From NCBI GenBank assembly GCA_013365325.1, contig JABVXV010000578.1, positions 1-25,059 of the forward strand: a stretch of 25,059 nt of DNA. Reading direction: 5' to 3'. The notes beneath the pieces are model-generated. The model was given only the letters and a program-made list of their open reading frames with translations. It had not been told where the DNA came from and did no database searches. Positions within the stretch are counted from its first letter, which is position 1. The number at the start of each line of letters is the position of its first letter. The position numbers and the translations under genes are program-made. The stretch comes from Dipetalonema caudispina (taxonomy: Eukaryota; Nematoda; Chromadorea; Rhabditida; Onchocercidae). Shown one piece after another: positions 1-12,442 of this stretch.

Positions 1-170
<170 letters not shown>

Positions 171-171
<1 letters not shown>

Positions 172-1280
172 AACAGTCGGCAATTCATATTGTTCACATG
201 AAGAAAGCTACCTGTCCAAGTGATAACACCTTGAAGAAGAAGAAGAAGCAACCAATCGAGATGCATCATTGTTTGATAACTGTCTGGAAGATGGCGATAG
301 GTACCCGGAAGACATTGATAACGATTAAGCTCTTCCAACCAACATCTGATAATATTTCAACATCATTGGTAGCTGCTCAATATCATTAGCAACATATTTT
401 TCAAATATTTAAATAATCAACTATCGATAATAGTAATATAATATGATATTATGATTGAATCTTTTGCGTCTAGAATGTTGAACATTAGATAAGATCATGT
501 AAATGATCAGGTAAAATGTAGGATTAATATTCAGAAGTACATCAAAGTTACCGATAATGTTTCCAAACAAAAGATAATTAATTGATTGACGTTTCAAGAA
601 AACAACTGAAATGCTAATTTTAATATAAAATTTTATTTAGCTTCTAACTAAAATCATACAATTTACAAATCTCAATCTAATGCTAAATATATGAGTTAGA
701 AGTGTGCAAACGTGTAACACGTAAAATAGACGTGTATTTTGTTCGTTTTATTCAGTACAATTAAAAATAAGCAATGCTTCAAACATCTCATTCATTTCCA
801 TTATTTCATGTATTCCCTTTAAATGTCAAATTATTTCACTTCCTCAAAGTTCTAATAACTTCAGGATTCTTTTACATCAAATATATATGTATTACACGTA
901 CATCATACGCCTGTCAAAATACACGTATTATACGTGCGTGAGCATATAAATTTATGTATATGGGCGTAGTATTTAACGTCGGAATTAGCTTTTTTCATAA
1001 CGGAATAAACTGTCAGATTTTAGTGTAGCATAGCGCAATGATGATTTAAGTAGACCAAAACATTTTCTGGATTAGAACGGCGGGGATAAGAAGTGGTGGA
1101 CAGGGATGGCTGGGATTACTTTCTCCTTAGAGTATGAATGTGAGTAAAGCAATAAATAGGTTAGCATCGTTAGTATGATGGTACTCTTTAGGAGCGGTAC
1201 GTGAAGTACGTATAATCTTAGTGAAGAATTATTTGCAACATTTAATATGACAGATATAATAGTTGCTATTTTATTATTCG
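171..1280. other. AT-rich 5' flank of xrn-1; no confident gene
   Basis: No convincing gene was found. A short acidic open frame at 227-328 (starts HLEEEEEATNRD, ends DIDND then TAA) looks more protein-like than its surroundings and could be the last exon of a gene to the left, but no good splice acceptor precedes it. Between 710 and 940 there is a cluster of ACGTG/CACGT cores, and a TATAAA lies at about 945. The promoter itself cannot be placed. Confidence 0.5.
710..940. promoter_or_regulatory. Cluster of seven ACGTG/GCGTG cores upstream of xrn-1
   Basis: ACGTG or its complement occurs at 710-714, 718-722, 730-734, 895-899, 922-926 and 932-936, and GCGTG at 936-940. RCGTG is the known core of bHLH-PAS (HIF/AHR-type) sites. 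Function here is inference; only the clustering in AT-rich DNA is seen. Confidence 0.25.
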
Positions 1281-1291
1281 AAATTTTGCAG
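1281..1291 (+). other. Probable spliced-leader trans-splice acceptor of xrn-1
   Basis: A nematode-style 3' splice site (AAATTTTGCAG) ends at 1291 and is followed by only TTAAA before the ATG at 1297. No exon with a matching donor is evident upstream. In nematodes this arrangement is typical of SL1 trans-splicing, which would give a 5-base native leader. An ordinary non-coding first exon further upstream is the alternative. Confidence 0.55.
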
Positions 1292-1296
1292 TTAAA

Positions 1297-4200
1297 ATGG
1301 GTGTTCCAAAATTTTATCGATGGATTAGCGAGCGTTATCCATGCTTAAGTGAAGTGGTTCATGATGAACAGGTTAGCTTTTACTGATTATAGGCTAGGAT
1401 CATCTAATGTTATTCATGTAACGGGCACTTTTTCCACTTATTCATCACATTTTTTATTAGAAGTTATATTAATGTTTCATATAGTACGATAATGCCAACT
1501 TCTTCCAGAAATTTGTAGCAAAATTTAAAAACAATTATGAGTTGTGATTGTCTAGATGATCAAGTTAAAATCATGACATCTTGATAATCACTTGAATGAA
1601 GCTAAAACAATATGTGACAGGTAAGCAGATTTTAAGCAGTTAGATCATCATTACAAAATGGGAGAAAATCTTCGCAATTTCAGATTCCGGAATTTGACAA
1701 TTTGTATTTGGATATGAATGGTATAATACATGGTTGTTCGCATCCAGACGATGAGGATGTTTCGTTTCGAATTTCCGAGGAGCAAATATTTCGTGATATT
1801 TTCAATTATATTGATGTAGGTGAAATTATCATAACACATTGATTGCATTTTGCGTAAAACAAATGAGCTATCGGTATTTCATGATTCTCATTTACAAACT
1901 TATTTCAGTTTCTTTTTGGCATAATTAAGCCGAAAAAAGTATTTTTCATGGCTGTCGATGGCGTAGCACCACGTGCCAAAATGAACCAACAAAGAGCGCG
2001 ACGTTTTATGTTTGTCTTTCTTTCATATTTTTCAAAATCTCCTCCACATTGCTAATTAAATTATAATCTTCTGCTAGTTTATCCCTTCTACCGTATAATT
2101 ATATTTTACATTCATTGTTTGAACAGCCGAAATGGTTGTCAGATTTCCTGCTGCAGGATTAGATTATTCCAGGATTTTATGAGTTCACAACATTATGTTG
2201 AGAGAGAAAAGAGTATAGCAATTATATTATAGCACTAAAATAAATAATTGTTTTTATTTCATCTTTGGAGGTCCGCGAAAAATGCACGAGAAGCTCTAAA
2301 TAAGGCAAGGAAAAATGGAGTACAAATTCCAGATGAGAAGCCATTTGATTCGAATTGCATTACCCCAGGTTCTCATAACAGCATACTGTCTCGTAATATT
2401 ATCGGAAAAGTTTCTGATACTTTCAAAGCTGCAATATGCGCTGCTCTAAAAAGAATTACTAATTGTTTTTATTCTCTGAAATATTTCACGGTTAAACATC
2501 AGCTTTAATTGATATCAGCTCTAAAAAAATCTTTTTATAAATATAACAAGGGTTAGCCACGTACAAATGCAGAATATAATGGAGATTACCATTAATGCAA
2601 ACATCATTAGAATAACATTAAGATATTATCAACGCTTATGAAACTGAATACTTAAGGTACGCAGTTTATGGCTCGTCTCCATGAACAATTGCAATATTTT
2701 GTGCAAATGAAAATTACTACGGACAGTTGCTGGCAGGGATTACGGATATATCTTTCTGGCCACAATGTTAGTCATACTTGATTTATACTTTTTTTTTCCT
2801 CACAAAAATGTATTTACATGAATTTCATTATGTTTTGCTGCGAGAAGAAGTGAAATTTGAACGGCAAAGAATTGTAATGAAAATATAAGAATGGATCACA
2901 ATCGTATCTGAACGTTTTGTTCGGAATGGAAAACAGTCGTTTCACTTTCAAATTAATCTAATTTTCATCCAATCAACCCAGTAAGAAATTATCAACATCC
3001 GAGTTCGCATCTTTTGGATGTTGATAATTTATTGTTAAGTTCATTGGATTGGCATGTTTCATGATATCGTTTATGAAACCTAATAGTTTGCAGTGCCCTG
3101 GAGAAGGTGAACATAAAATAATGGATTTTATACGTAGTGAACGGAGTCGTTCTGATTACGACGCTAACACTAGACATTGTCTTTATGGTCTTGATGCGGA
3201 TTTGGCAAGTTTTCTTCATGTTTTTGATAGCATACAGAGAATTGGTGAAAGTAAGTATGTTGTCTTTGATGATATTTTAGAATTATCCTTTTTTTAGATA
3301 ATGCTGGGAATATGTTCACATGAGCCTCATTTTGCTTTACTGCGGGAAGAAGTGAAATTTGGACGGCAAAAGAATCGTAATGGAAAACATAGGTCAGTTT
3401 TGTAGCTTTATATATTTTGTCAACTGTAGTTAGTGTGTAATTATACAATCAAATTTGACTCGGAAGAAATCAAGTTTTCCTGATGCTGCGTGTGTGGAAA
3501 TTCCTAACTCTTATGCTTAAAAATTTTCGGCTACTTTTATGCTTGATATTTTTTGGATGTTAGGCTGCATGAAATTTTTCCTATTTTGTTTATTGGCAAT
3601 TCAAATTGTGGTAGCTGGGAAGGAAAAATGAAACCGAGTGATAAGTGTAACGGAATTTTACCGCCAAATTTGATTAGAATTTTAGAACGGCAGTGGATGA
3701 AGTAACATTTCATTTATTGCATCTTTCTTTGCTCCGAGAATATCTTTCATGGGAATTTCACTCTTTAAAGGTAATTTTTTCGCTTTTGTTGTTTATTGCT
3801 TTTACAAAAGTTTTTAACAAATCTTATATACTTTAAAAATTCAATGAAACCTGGATTTCAAATTTTAGGAAAAATTGCCATTTGGTTACGATTTGGAGTC
3901 AGTGATTGATGACTGGGTACTCATGGGTTTTCTTATTGGTAACGATTTTATACCTCACCTCCCTCATGTTCATATACATGAAGATGCTTTACCGCTTCTT
4001 TACGCTACCTATAATGAAGTATTACCTCAGTTAGACGGTAAGTGTAATCTCGTCGCATCAACTTATTACAAGTTGTAAATTAAAACTTACTTATTTGTTA
4101 ACTGCTAATTACAGTAATTGGCTGAGGAATGTATTGGATTTGTTCGAACAGTTTTGATATTGAGGCATTAACACTGTTTGCAGGTTATATCAATGAAGCG

Positions 4201-7200
4201 GGTGTTTTAAATTTAAAGCGTTTCGAAATTTTCCTTAAAAATTTTGCGAAAAATGACAGGAAGAATTTCATTGAACAAATGGATGATGAAGCATATCTCA
4301 GTTCGAAAAGAACATCCAATGCTTGGAGAAACAGCGTTTTTACTTCTCATAATGATCAAGAAAATTATGTTAGTTTTCTGCTACTTTTTGTAAAATTTGG
4401 ATATGTTCTGGTTTTCCATTGTTTGATTTTTTTACTGTGAACTGTGAAGCTGAAGTACAGAATTTAATAAATCTTCTATTTACATTTTTAACACTTTTTT
4501 TTAAGTCGTCCATCTAACATTCAAATATTTCAGGATGAGGATTTGCAACTGTTCGATCTTTCTGATGTTGAAAAGACTGAAATTACTAAAAAAGATGCTC
4601 ATAAAGGAGCATTTGATTCGGACAGTAGTGCTTCTGACAAATGTGAAGAAATTGTTGTTTCAAGGACTTTAACCGCTACTGGAGCATTGTCTCGTAAGTT
4701 CTCGAACATGTAGGAGCAAAAGGTTTATTGATTAATTACCTTTGGTTTGTTGTTTTGCTGCCAAATTTCAAAGATAGTTTTATTTAGATGGATATTTTGG
4801 TTTGGACAATGATTCAGATAGTGACCTGCCAGCTGGCTTGTTAGATGACGAAAGCTATGAAAATGATTGTGATGTAAGTTTAAACTTGCTGCAAACATTT
4901 AAATAGATACGACTTATGCATGCTGTTTTAGTGTTCATTATGAAATATCAATAAATCCCACTTTAACTGTTTTTATTACAGTTATCATGGACTCCAGTAG
5001 TCAACCGAGCATTCAAGAATCACAAACGTGATTATTATAACGATAAGATGAAGTATAGCAACATAAGTAAAGATGAACTACGTGAACAAGCGGAAGGATA
5101 CATTCGTGCAATTCAGTGGAATTTGCATTACTATTATCATGGATGTTGTAGTTGGAGCTGGTACGTGTTTCTCGAAACATTACATTTTTCAAATAAACTC
5201 AAGTTTGATTCGGTACTAATTCTTTTTATTTTGTTTTGTTTCTAGGTTTTATCCACACCATTATGCTCCTTACATATCGGACGTTTCTGATTTCGCCGAA
5301 ATGGAAATGAATTTTGATTTGAATGAACCATTCAAGCCATTTGAGCAGTTATTGGCTGTATTACCTGCAGCTAGTGCCGATTGTTTGCCAATTCCTTATC
5401 GAGTAATAAGTTTAGAATTTTTTTAGGATTATCTAAGAAACAAAGGATCTGGACATATCTATTAAAGTTAATATTAGATATTATATACCTAACATCTTCC
5501 ATGTGTATATACTGAAAGGTATCTCAGTCTCTTTACGAAAGGTCTAATGTGAGAGCAGTTTATTCATGTTTTTAGTTTTATATTCATAAAGTTACAATTT
5601 AGGAGCTTATGAGTGATCCGAAAAGTCCAATTATTGACTTTTATCCGGAACAGTTCGACACCGATTTAAATGGCAAGAAGAATGATTGGGAAGCAGTTGT
5701 TCTCATACCATTCATTAAGGAAGATCGCCTTCTGCAAGCTGTGATTACCAAAGATCCTTTATTAACTGATGAGGTAATTTTCTTTCCCATTTGATCAGGT
5801 ATTTTATAGTTAACACTTGGTTATTTTAAACGTATGTAATAATAAATTAAATATTTAAAGGAACGGCAGAGAAACGTACATGGACCTCATCTGCTGTTTA
5901 CTTATGATCTCTCATCATCACATATTCTAAAATCTACGTTTGCTGACAGTTTTCCTGATATTCAGGAATGCACTGTAAAGTAAGTATTACATACTGGTTT
6001 TGTCAACAGGAAATGATTTAAGATGAATTTTTCAAATTTTTTGGGTCCAAATTTGACGTTTTTTCTTGTTTTTTTTCTTTTTTTTCTTTTTTTTTTTCTA
6101 GAAAGGGATATCATTTTAGAATAGAAAAAGTAGAAATGAATCAGTTTCGCATATCGCGCAATCAAATAGTGCATGGCCTGTTACCTGGAGTTAAACTGGA
6201 TGTTGTATTTCCTGGCTTTCCCACGATGAAACACATACCTCATATTGCTGAGCTTCGTTTTGCGGACATCAAAGTCTTTCAACAACCATCTAAAAAGCAA
6301 TCGATGGTTCTTAAAATTGCAAACAGACCGGAACTCGAGAAGGTTTCTTTTTTGAAGTCCTTAATGGATCTTTTCGATTGAATTTAAAGGTAGCAACTGT
6401 CGAAAAAAACTAAACTGTGCCGAAGCCTTTCAAATGATGTCTCAAAAGTGTGAAACAAATTAAAGAGATACTTTGTTCTTTGCTAGATAGCTGAAGTATG
6501 GGTGAAACTAGTCGAGCTGACTAAAGGAACCCAAAAATGATTACAGAAACATATGAAAAAAAAAATGGTTCAGGGTAGTTGTGTTTGGTAGTTCACTTCA
6601 TTGCTAATCGTTGACCAAACGTTATGTTGGATGCTTATAAATATTTGCACTAATATTAAATATAAATGAAAACTGTGGAACACTAAATACCGTATAGTAT
6701 TTTACAGGACATGCTGGAAATAGCATTTGATTTAGTTGGAACAGAAGTACATGTAAATTGGCCTGTGCTTCAGAAGGCTTTGGTGCTGGAATTATGGACT
6801 TCCCATAAAAAGTTTACCTTTTAAATTTGATGTCACTCGTTAACCTAATCAATATAAAAATTAAACGAAATTATTTGTTACTTGAGTTAATGAGCCTCTT
6901 TCTGCAATTCATAAAATCACCTCGGGCGATGTGCTGTATTGAATGGGCTTTATTGGTCTCGAACATAGTTCTTTTCCAGATACAGGAAAGCCATTGGCGA
7001 AGAAATCATTTGCGATAATCTTTCAGAAGAAGAACAAAATGTATACCGTAATTATGTCAATATAACTCGAAGAAAGTTGGCTTTTAAAACTTGTCTCACC
7101 ATTCTTCTACGTTTTTATGGCCGTTTGGCAAGATATTCAAGCTTTTAGGCATGAAAACATGAAATTTTCAAGTTTGATTTCGTCATAGTTTAATTTTTTT

Positions 7201-10200
7201 CTTAAGTTTAACGGTACATAATCAATCTCACATTTGTTTTATAGTGAGTTCGAAAAGAAGGGTATTGATGCTGGTGAACAGAAAGGTTTGGCTTTAGTTC
7301 GAATATCCCGGGGACTGCGGAAGTGTTTCGAAGAACAGCAAGTGGTAATTAAGCGATCTTATACTGATACCGACAATGCAATTCCTGTATCACTTTCTCT
7401 CGTGGTGCAGGTTAGTTTGTTTGTTGTTAATGTTATTTTCGTTTTATTTTATTCTGTAATAATTTGAACAACGCAACATGACCTGCGAAAATGAACTCAA
7501 ATGAGACTTTCCTGGATGATATCTGAAATAAGTCATTAATCATATAAATATTGCAATAGTTGACCTTCTGATTTCTCAGTTGTTCAATTCTTCAGAATGC
7601 ATTGGAAGATTGGGATTCTCCTTGTTCCTTTGAGGATGTGTATCCAATTAATGCCCAAGTTTTCATTTCTTCTGCTGAAAGTAAATATTACGGTCTTTGT
7701 GGATTTATCAAGGAAAATCATCTGGCAACAAAAGGTAGAGTATTTTTGTTTTTTGCGAATAATTGGTCAGTGAGTTAATTTCTGAAACATTGTTTGCTAC
7801 TGATGAATTCTTCGATTTTGTTACAGGGACACTTACTGTTTCATGTAAAATTCCATCGACAGCGGATGTAAGCTTCGATGATGTGATAACAAATTATGAT
7901 AATTATGCTTTGAAATGGTATAATGTGTATGAAGTTGCAAGACTTTTGCGTAGTAAGTTTAAAATTTTTCCTGGAAATATGAATTTGTTTAAGATTTTTT
8001 TCACTATTATTTGATGCTTATTTGATTCCTTTTGTTTACATTACCTTTAGTTTTAGTTAGAAAAAAGTTTTATAGCCACTGTCGATGTTGTTAGTCGTAT
8101 CACTGGTTGTGTCTACGTCTTACTGAATGAATCCGACTCGGTACCATCAAGAAGTGCTGCACTGAATAAAGTCAATATTGGTCTTGAATTGAAATTCACG
8201 AAAAGGAACCAAATTGTTTGTTTCTTTCCTTCATATCATAAAATCTACATTTCTTAAAAATTCAAATTTATTTACTGCCTGAGTTCTTGGATTTGGATCT
8301 GGGGCAGGAATTCTTTTTTAGAATAATGTATGATAATTCTGAGAATTAAAGCGAATAAAGCCATATTCAGGTACCAGATTTCACACGTCGTTCGTCAGAG
8401 GGACATTTCTTATACTCGTCAAGAGCGCTCAATATGATTCGAAATTACAAAATGAAGTATGGGAAAGACTGGAAACAAACAAAATGATTTAAATTTAACT
8501 AAAATTATTTGGTTAATGTTAATGCGTTTCGGCCTACCGATGTTTAATACATGTGGTTGCGCCATCATGAGAATAATGAATAATTGCTTGTACTTCCTTT
8601 TTTGTCTTCATAATCAATATCTGCAGGTATCCCGGAGTGTTTAGATATCTTGAGAAACTGGATAACTTTCAAGGACATATTCTTATCGGACAAATATTTC
8701 CGGAATTCAAGGGAAAAGAATTAAATACAAAACTTGAAGGTAAATTTATCATAATTCAGTCATGCTTCCTTTACTACGAAGTTATTTTAATACATAATTT
8801 TTGTTATGATTATTATTACTAACCTGTTATTAAGTGAACATTATATACAGAAATGCCATTATGTTATCTTTTATTTCCCTTATTTTATCGCCAGATTTGA
8901 AGGCCACATTGCTAACATGTTATTTTATCTCACCGCATTACTTTCTAGTTCCATGCATGCTACTTTGAAGTTCGGCGTGGTTTTTATGATATTCAGAACG
9001 AAAAACCAGTGGAGTAACCGGTGTAATAAGTTTTAGAATTGAAAGAGTTTTTACGCAATACTGCGCCAAAGGATGCTCTAGAATCGGCTGACGGTATCTT
9101 TGTGGACTCTGGCGTTTTGAAGGAACTCGAAAAACGAATACAGATCGTTATCTCCAAATGCGCATCAAAACAAACATGCAAACGGCTTGCGGTGAAGCCC
9201 CGTGCTATTTTTATGGTACGTTACTTTAAATATGATCAATGGAATTGACAAAAATACATTTCGCAAATCGTTACAAAGGGTAGAAGATGAAATACCTGCA
9301 TTATTAAAATTATAAGTATTTTTCAATAGGTCACAAAAATAAAAGTAATTTAGACCGAACTGTGTAAAGGAGACATCATGCCAGACCCAAAAGCTGAATT
9401 TCATTTACTGGATCGAGTCATTTGCGTCAAAAAACTCCGCAGAGCACCACTTGGTGAATTTGGTACTGTTATTGGACTACTTAATACAGGGTCGGGAAAG
9501 AAAATCGATGTATTGTTTGATAAACCGTATTTTGGAGGACAGATTATGCGGTTTGTTTTTTATTTATTTTTTCTCTTGAAAAATGTTCGATATAGGAAAA
9601 AATGTCTATCTATTTCTTAGTGATTACATGGCGAATAGAAAAAAGTAGGATATTCTTGTAGGTTGGCCTAAGCAAAGAAGATAGCATCGCTTTTTGTCCA
9701 GTGAAAGCCAAGTAGGATGTACTAGTCGATCGTTTAATGAATTGGTAAATTAAAGGGTGTTCAGCAGTTTGAATCTTGATAATCTCGGTCTGTTGATGAA
9801 TGACTGTGTTGAAGTTGTAAAAGCATCATCGCATGCATGCATTTCTTATAAATGTTTCTTTTTTTTTTTTCAGATTTGAAAGATGTTTGAGAGAGAGAAA
9901 TTCAAATAGTACTACTTTTTAGAATTGGCAAAGCAAGCGGAGCTCGATTGCCGATGACTTCATTGATTAACATAACACATGGTAAACGAATGCGGAAGGA
10001 AATTCCAATGGTTGAGCACATCTTAAGTCCAGTTACAGCTAATCATAATAAATCAGTGGATTTATTACATAATATGGACCTCAGCAAAGAGCATTCATAT
10101 GGTGGATTTCATCAGCAGATTCCATTTGGAGCTTCTGGAACTGTTCCCAGAAATAAAATATTCATACCGGGAGTTGTAAGTCTTAGATTTTCTGTCTTCG

Positions 10201-12442
10201 TAGATCATACATAAATATATTTTATGCTGTCCATTTGGTGATTAATGATGCGGTAATTTTGGAGTACAACTGACAGTATTTTCAAGTTACCTGTCAAATT
10301 TGAGTACCATTTGGTATCCAAATTTTTAGCAGATTAATAACTTAATTTTATTTCTGTATCTTTATCTAACTACCTATCATTAGTATTTTTATCATCAAAG
10401 TCAGGAGTCAGATTTGATGTTAGATTACTATGTCTTTTGGTTAGAGGTTAGCTCAGCAGTTTAAATGTTCAAAATCAAAAATTGTATCTAAAAAGACTGA
10501 GTAGATCTCCTGTCTATTTTCTCATTTTTTTCCTTGCCAGCAAAATTACTGTATTCTACACTTTTTGAGAACAATAAGTCCTAGGTGTGATTATTGTTTT
10601 CTATATTGAAATCGAATTTATGTCAATTATTATAGGAAGTATCTGCTCCGAGAAATGAATGGAAACCAAAAAATCTTCAAGCATCATGTCCAAATAATTT
10701 GTGGTACGGTGGTGATTCTGGATTTGAGATTGAAAAACATTCTCCAATCACTTTTGTGCAAAACTGTGTAATAACAAAAAGGAAGGATACAACAATAGTG
10801 ACCGGAAAATCGAGGCCACAAGCTAGACCTCCACGTACATTTATGAACAATTTATTGGATTTAGAACCTCAGGTAATTATCTAATTCTTTTTAATCTGAT
10901 AACGTCCATGTATGTGTTTGTCGCGGTTGATCTAAGTTCTATCATGATTTTACCCTTTTATCTGAACGCATCACTTCCTTTGGCACTTCTTAGTTATTTG
11001 AAATAAAGTCATGTCAGGAACTAAAACAGCATATAAAGCGGTCTGATGGAAATGGTGAACACTTCAGAATAATGAAATTGTGAATCGGGAAGTTTGAACA
11101 TCTGAAATATTTCAGGATTCGGAAGAAGAAGGAAAAACATATGGAAATAAATCGAACACGAACGTGGTTCGACGTTCGGGAAAAGTGAGAGAAGGGACAA
11201 ACTTCAGAAAGGTGGAGGCTAATAACAAGATAGTAAAAAGTGGTGGTATTAGTGAAATTTCTTCGTGCAGTGGTTTAAAGCCGCATCCAGAATATGCTTC
11301 ACTAGAAGGAGTTCTTGGATTGCAGTCTACAGGACAAAGTTCAGCTCTTAAAAATTCTATATTCGACAGATTATCACGAAATCACGACAAAACTTGGAGA
11401 TCGCCGAAGCAATCGGAATTCGATGTTAGTAGAAATGTAGATTACGGACAGGCTGAGTTAATTGATGCCAGTAATGTCATTTCTAAACAACATGGTTTTG
11501 ATAAAAATTTTGCCAATAAATTTACTGGAGGTGTGGCATTTCGTGGTGGCGGTAAAGAAATAAACCACAAACTGCATCATGGATATCCACGAACATGGTT
11601 TGGATGTCAGTCTACGAAATCCAAAGATTATCTTCCATGCTCCCTTGAAGAAGCCTGTACAGAACAATCTAGTTCTAAACCTACTAGGATTCAGAAACGT
11701 CTGGAGAAAAAAACCAACAAGACTGCATCTTGTGCACCGATCACTTTGCTTAAGAGAAATGATTCTCGGAATGTAGGAGATGTGGTATTGTCAGCTGCTG
11801 CCGAACGAGCGGAACAATCTGATAAGACGATGAAATATGGAAATAAAAAGCAAGAAGCGACGGTTTTTGGTAGAAGTAGTGGTATTGAAGAACTAACTAA
11901 ACAGCTCAATAAACAACGATTAGATACTTCAGGAGAATCATGTAGTATGGATGGATTGCCTGCAGCATGCGTTTCACCTAAATCGGTAGTTGATGTTAAA
12001 TTATTCTAGTAATTTGCCATGTTAGAGTATTCTTTCTTCGCATTCATATAGTTAATAGTGAAAAATCAATTTTAGGCTATAGGGATGTTGGTTTTTCCAG
12101 AAAGTTGTTTTCAATGTAATCTCCAGTGAATTGAATTCAATTCGAAATGCTTTGCAGATCTCAAAGGAAAAAATTCTGCTACGAAGACCTGAGCAGATGG
12201 ATTATGTACAAAAACACGACACTCCTATCATTTCTGCTACTGTCGCTGTAGGACCAGCTATGCTAGATGATGTGAAAGAAACAACTAGACCTGAAAGTCA
12301 TACAGAATTGGATTTGTATGATAGCAATCATTCTGCTGTAAGTACGCCGAATTCTACATCACCTTCGAACGTTTCTAGAACGAACAGAAGAAAGCCTCGA
12401 AAATCTCGAGTAGTTGCAAATTTGGGATTCAGAAGAAGGTAG
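1297..12442 (+). CDS. xrn-1: 5'-3' exoribonuclease 1 (XRN1/Pacman), complete, 31 coding exons
   Basis: XRN1 degrades decapped 5'-monophosphate mRNA in the cytoplasm and P-bodies. Exons: 1297-1371, 1684-1815, 1909-2009, 2271-2368, 2657-2766, 3094-3204, 3298-3392, 3686-3770, 3869-4037, 4184-4368, 4534-4693, 4788-4873, 4982-5160, 5246-5402, 5603-5773, 5861-5979, 6102-6342, 6708-6811, 6980-7075, 7245-7410, 7596-7734, 7827-7952, 8076-8215, 8371-8456, 8627-8739, 9037-9215, 9354-9550, 9923-10175, 10636-10872, 11116-11985, 12158-12442. They join without a stop into 1754 aa, close to animal XRN1 (human about 1700). The protein starts [15 protein letters not shown]. Catalytic acids are D35 (LDMNG), D86 ([15 protein letters not shown]), E176 and E178 (PGEGEHK), D206 and D208 (GLDADL) and D295 ([10 protein letters not shown]). 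The second conserved block ends near [12 protein letters not shown] (about residue 530). D1-D3 and SH3-like parts span about 760-1240 ([28 protein letters not shown]). The last roughly 400 residues are polar, probably disordered, with a basic end (RRKPRKSR). All introns are GT-AG except intron 6 (GC-AG). Family assignment is certain; small boundary shifts remain possible. Confidence 0.95.
2807..2889 (+). pseudogene. Decayed duplicate of xrn-1 exon 7 inside intron 5
   Basis: This stretch closely matches the real exon 7 part at 3310-3392. The shared core includes AAGAAGTGAAATTTG and the following CGGCAAA, and it also keeps a T-rich lead like that before exon 7. It lacks one A of the run before GAAT/GAAT-like sequence, so the frame shifts and reaches a TAA. 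It also lacks the ATAATGCTGGG start and a GT donor. It is read as a tandem duplication copy that has decayed within the intron. Confidence 0.8.
2966..3050. repeat. Perfect 15-bp hairpin with outer arms, in xrn-1 intron 5
   Basis: AAATTATCAACATCC (2986-3000) and GGATGTTGATAATTT (3016-3030) are exact reverse complements around a 15-base loop. Outside them lie two 8-base unpaired stretches, then arms at 2966-2977 and 3039-3050 that pair at 10 of 12 positions. It could be a remnant of a small palindromic element or an intronic structured RNA. It sits 43 bases before the exon 6 acceptor. Confidence 0.8.
3205..3297 (+). other. GC-AG intron (xrn-1 intron 6)
   Basis: Exon 6 ends GAT TTG and is followed by GCAAGT, a typical GC donor context. 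Exon 7 starts ATA ATG CTG after TTTTTTTAG. Only this join gives the conserved run [19 protein letters not shown] canonical GTAAGT at 3251 would shift the frame and meet a TGA within a few codons. Confidence 0.88.

Noticed and set aside
1651..1848. Reverse frame across xrn-1 exon 2
   Set aside because: Antisense shadow of a confirmed nuclease exon with the D35 motif.
6812..6979. Apparent frameshift or stop in xrn-1 after LELWTSHKK
   Set aside because: A GT donor at 6812 and the acceptor ending at 6979 restore the frame, so the gene is not broken here.
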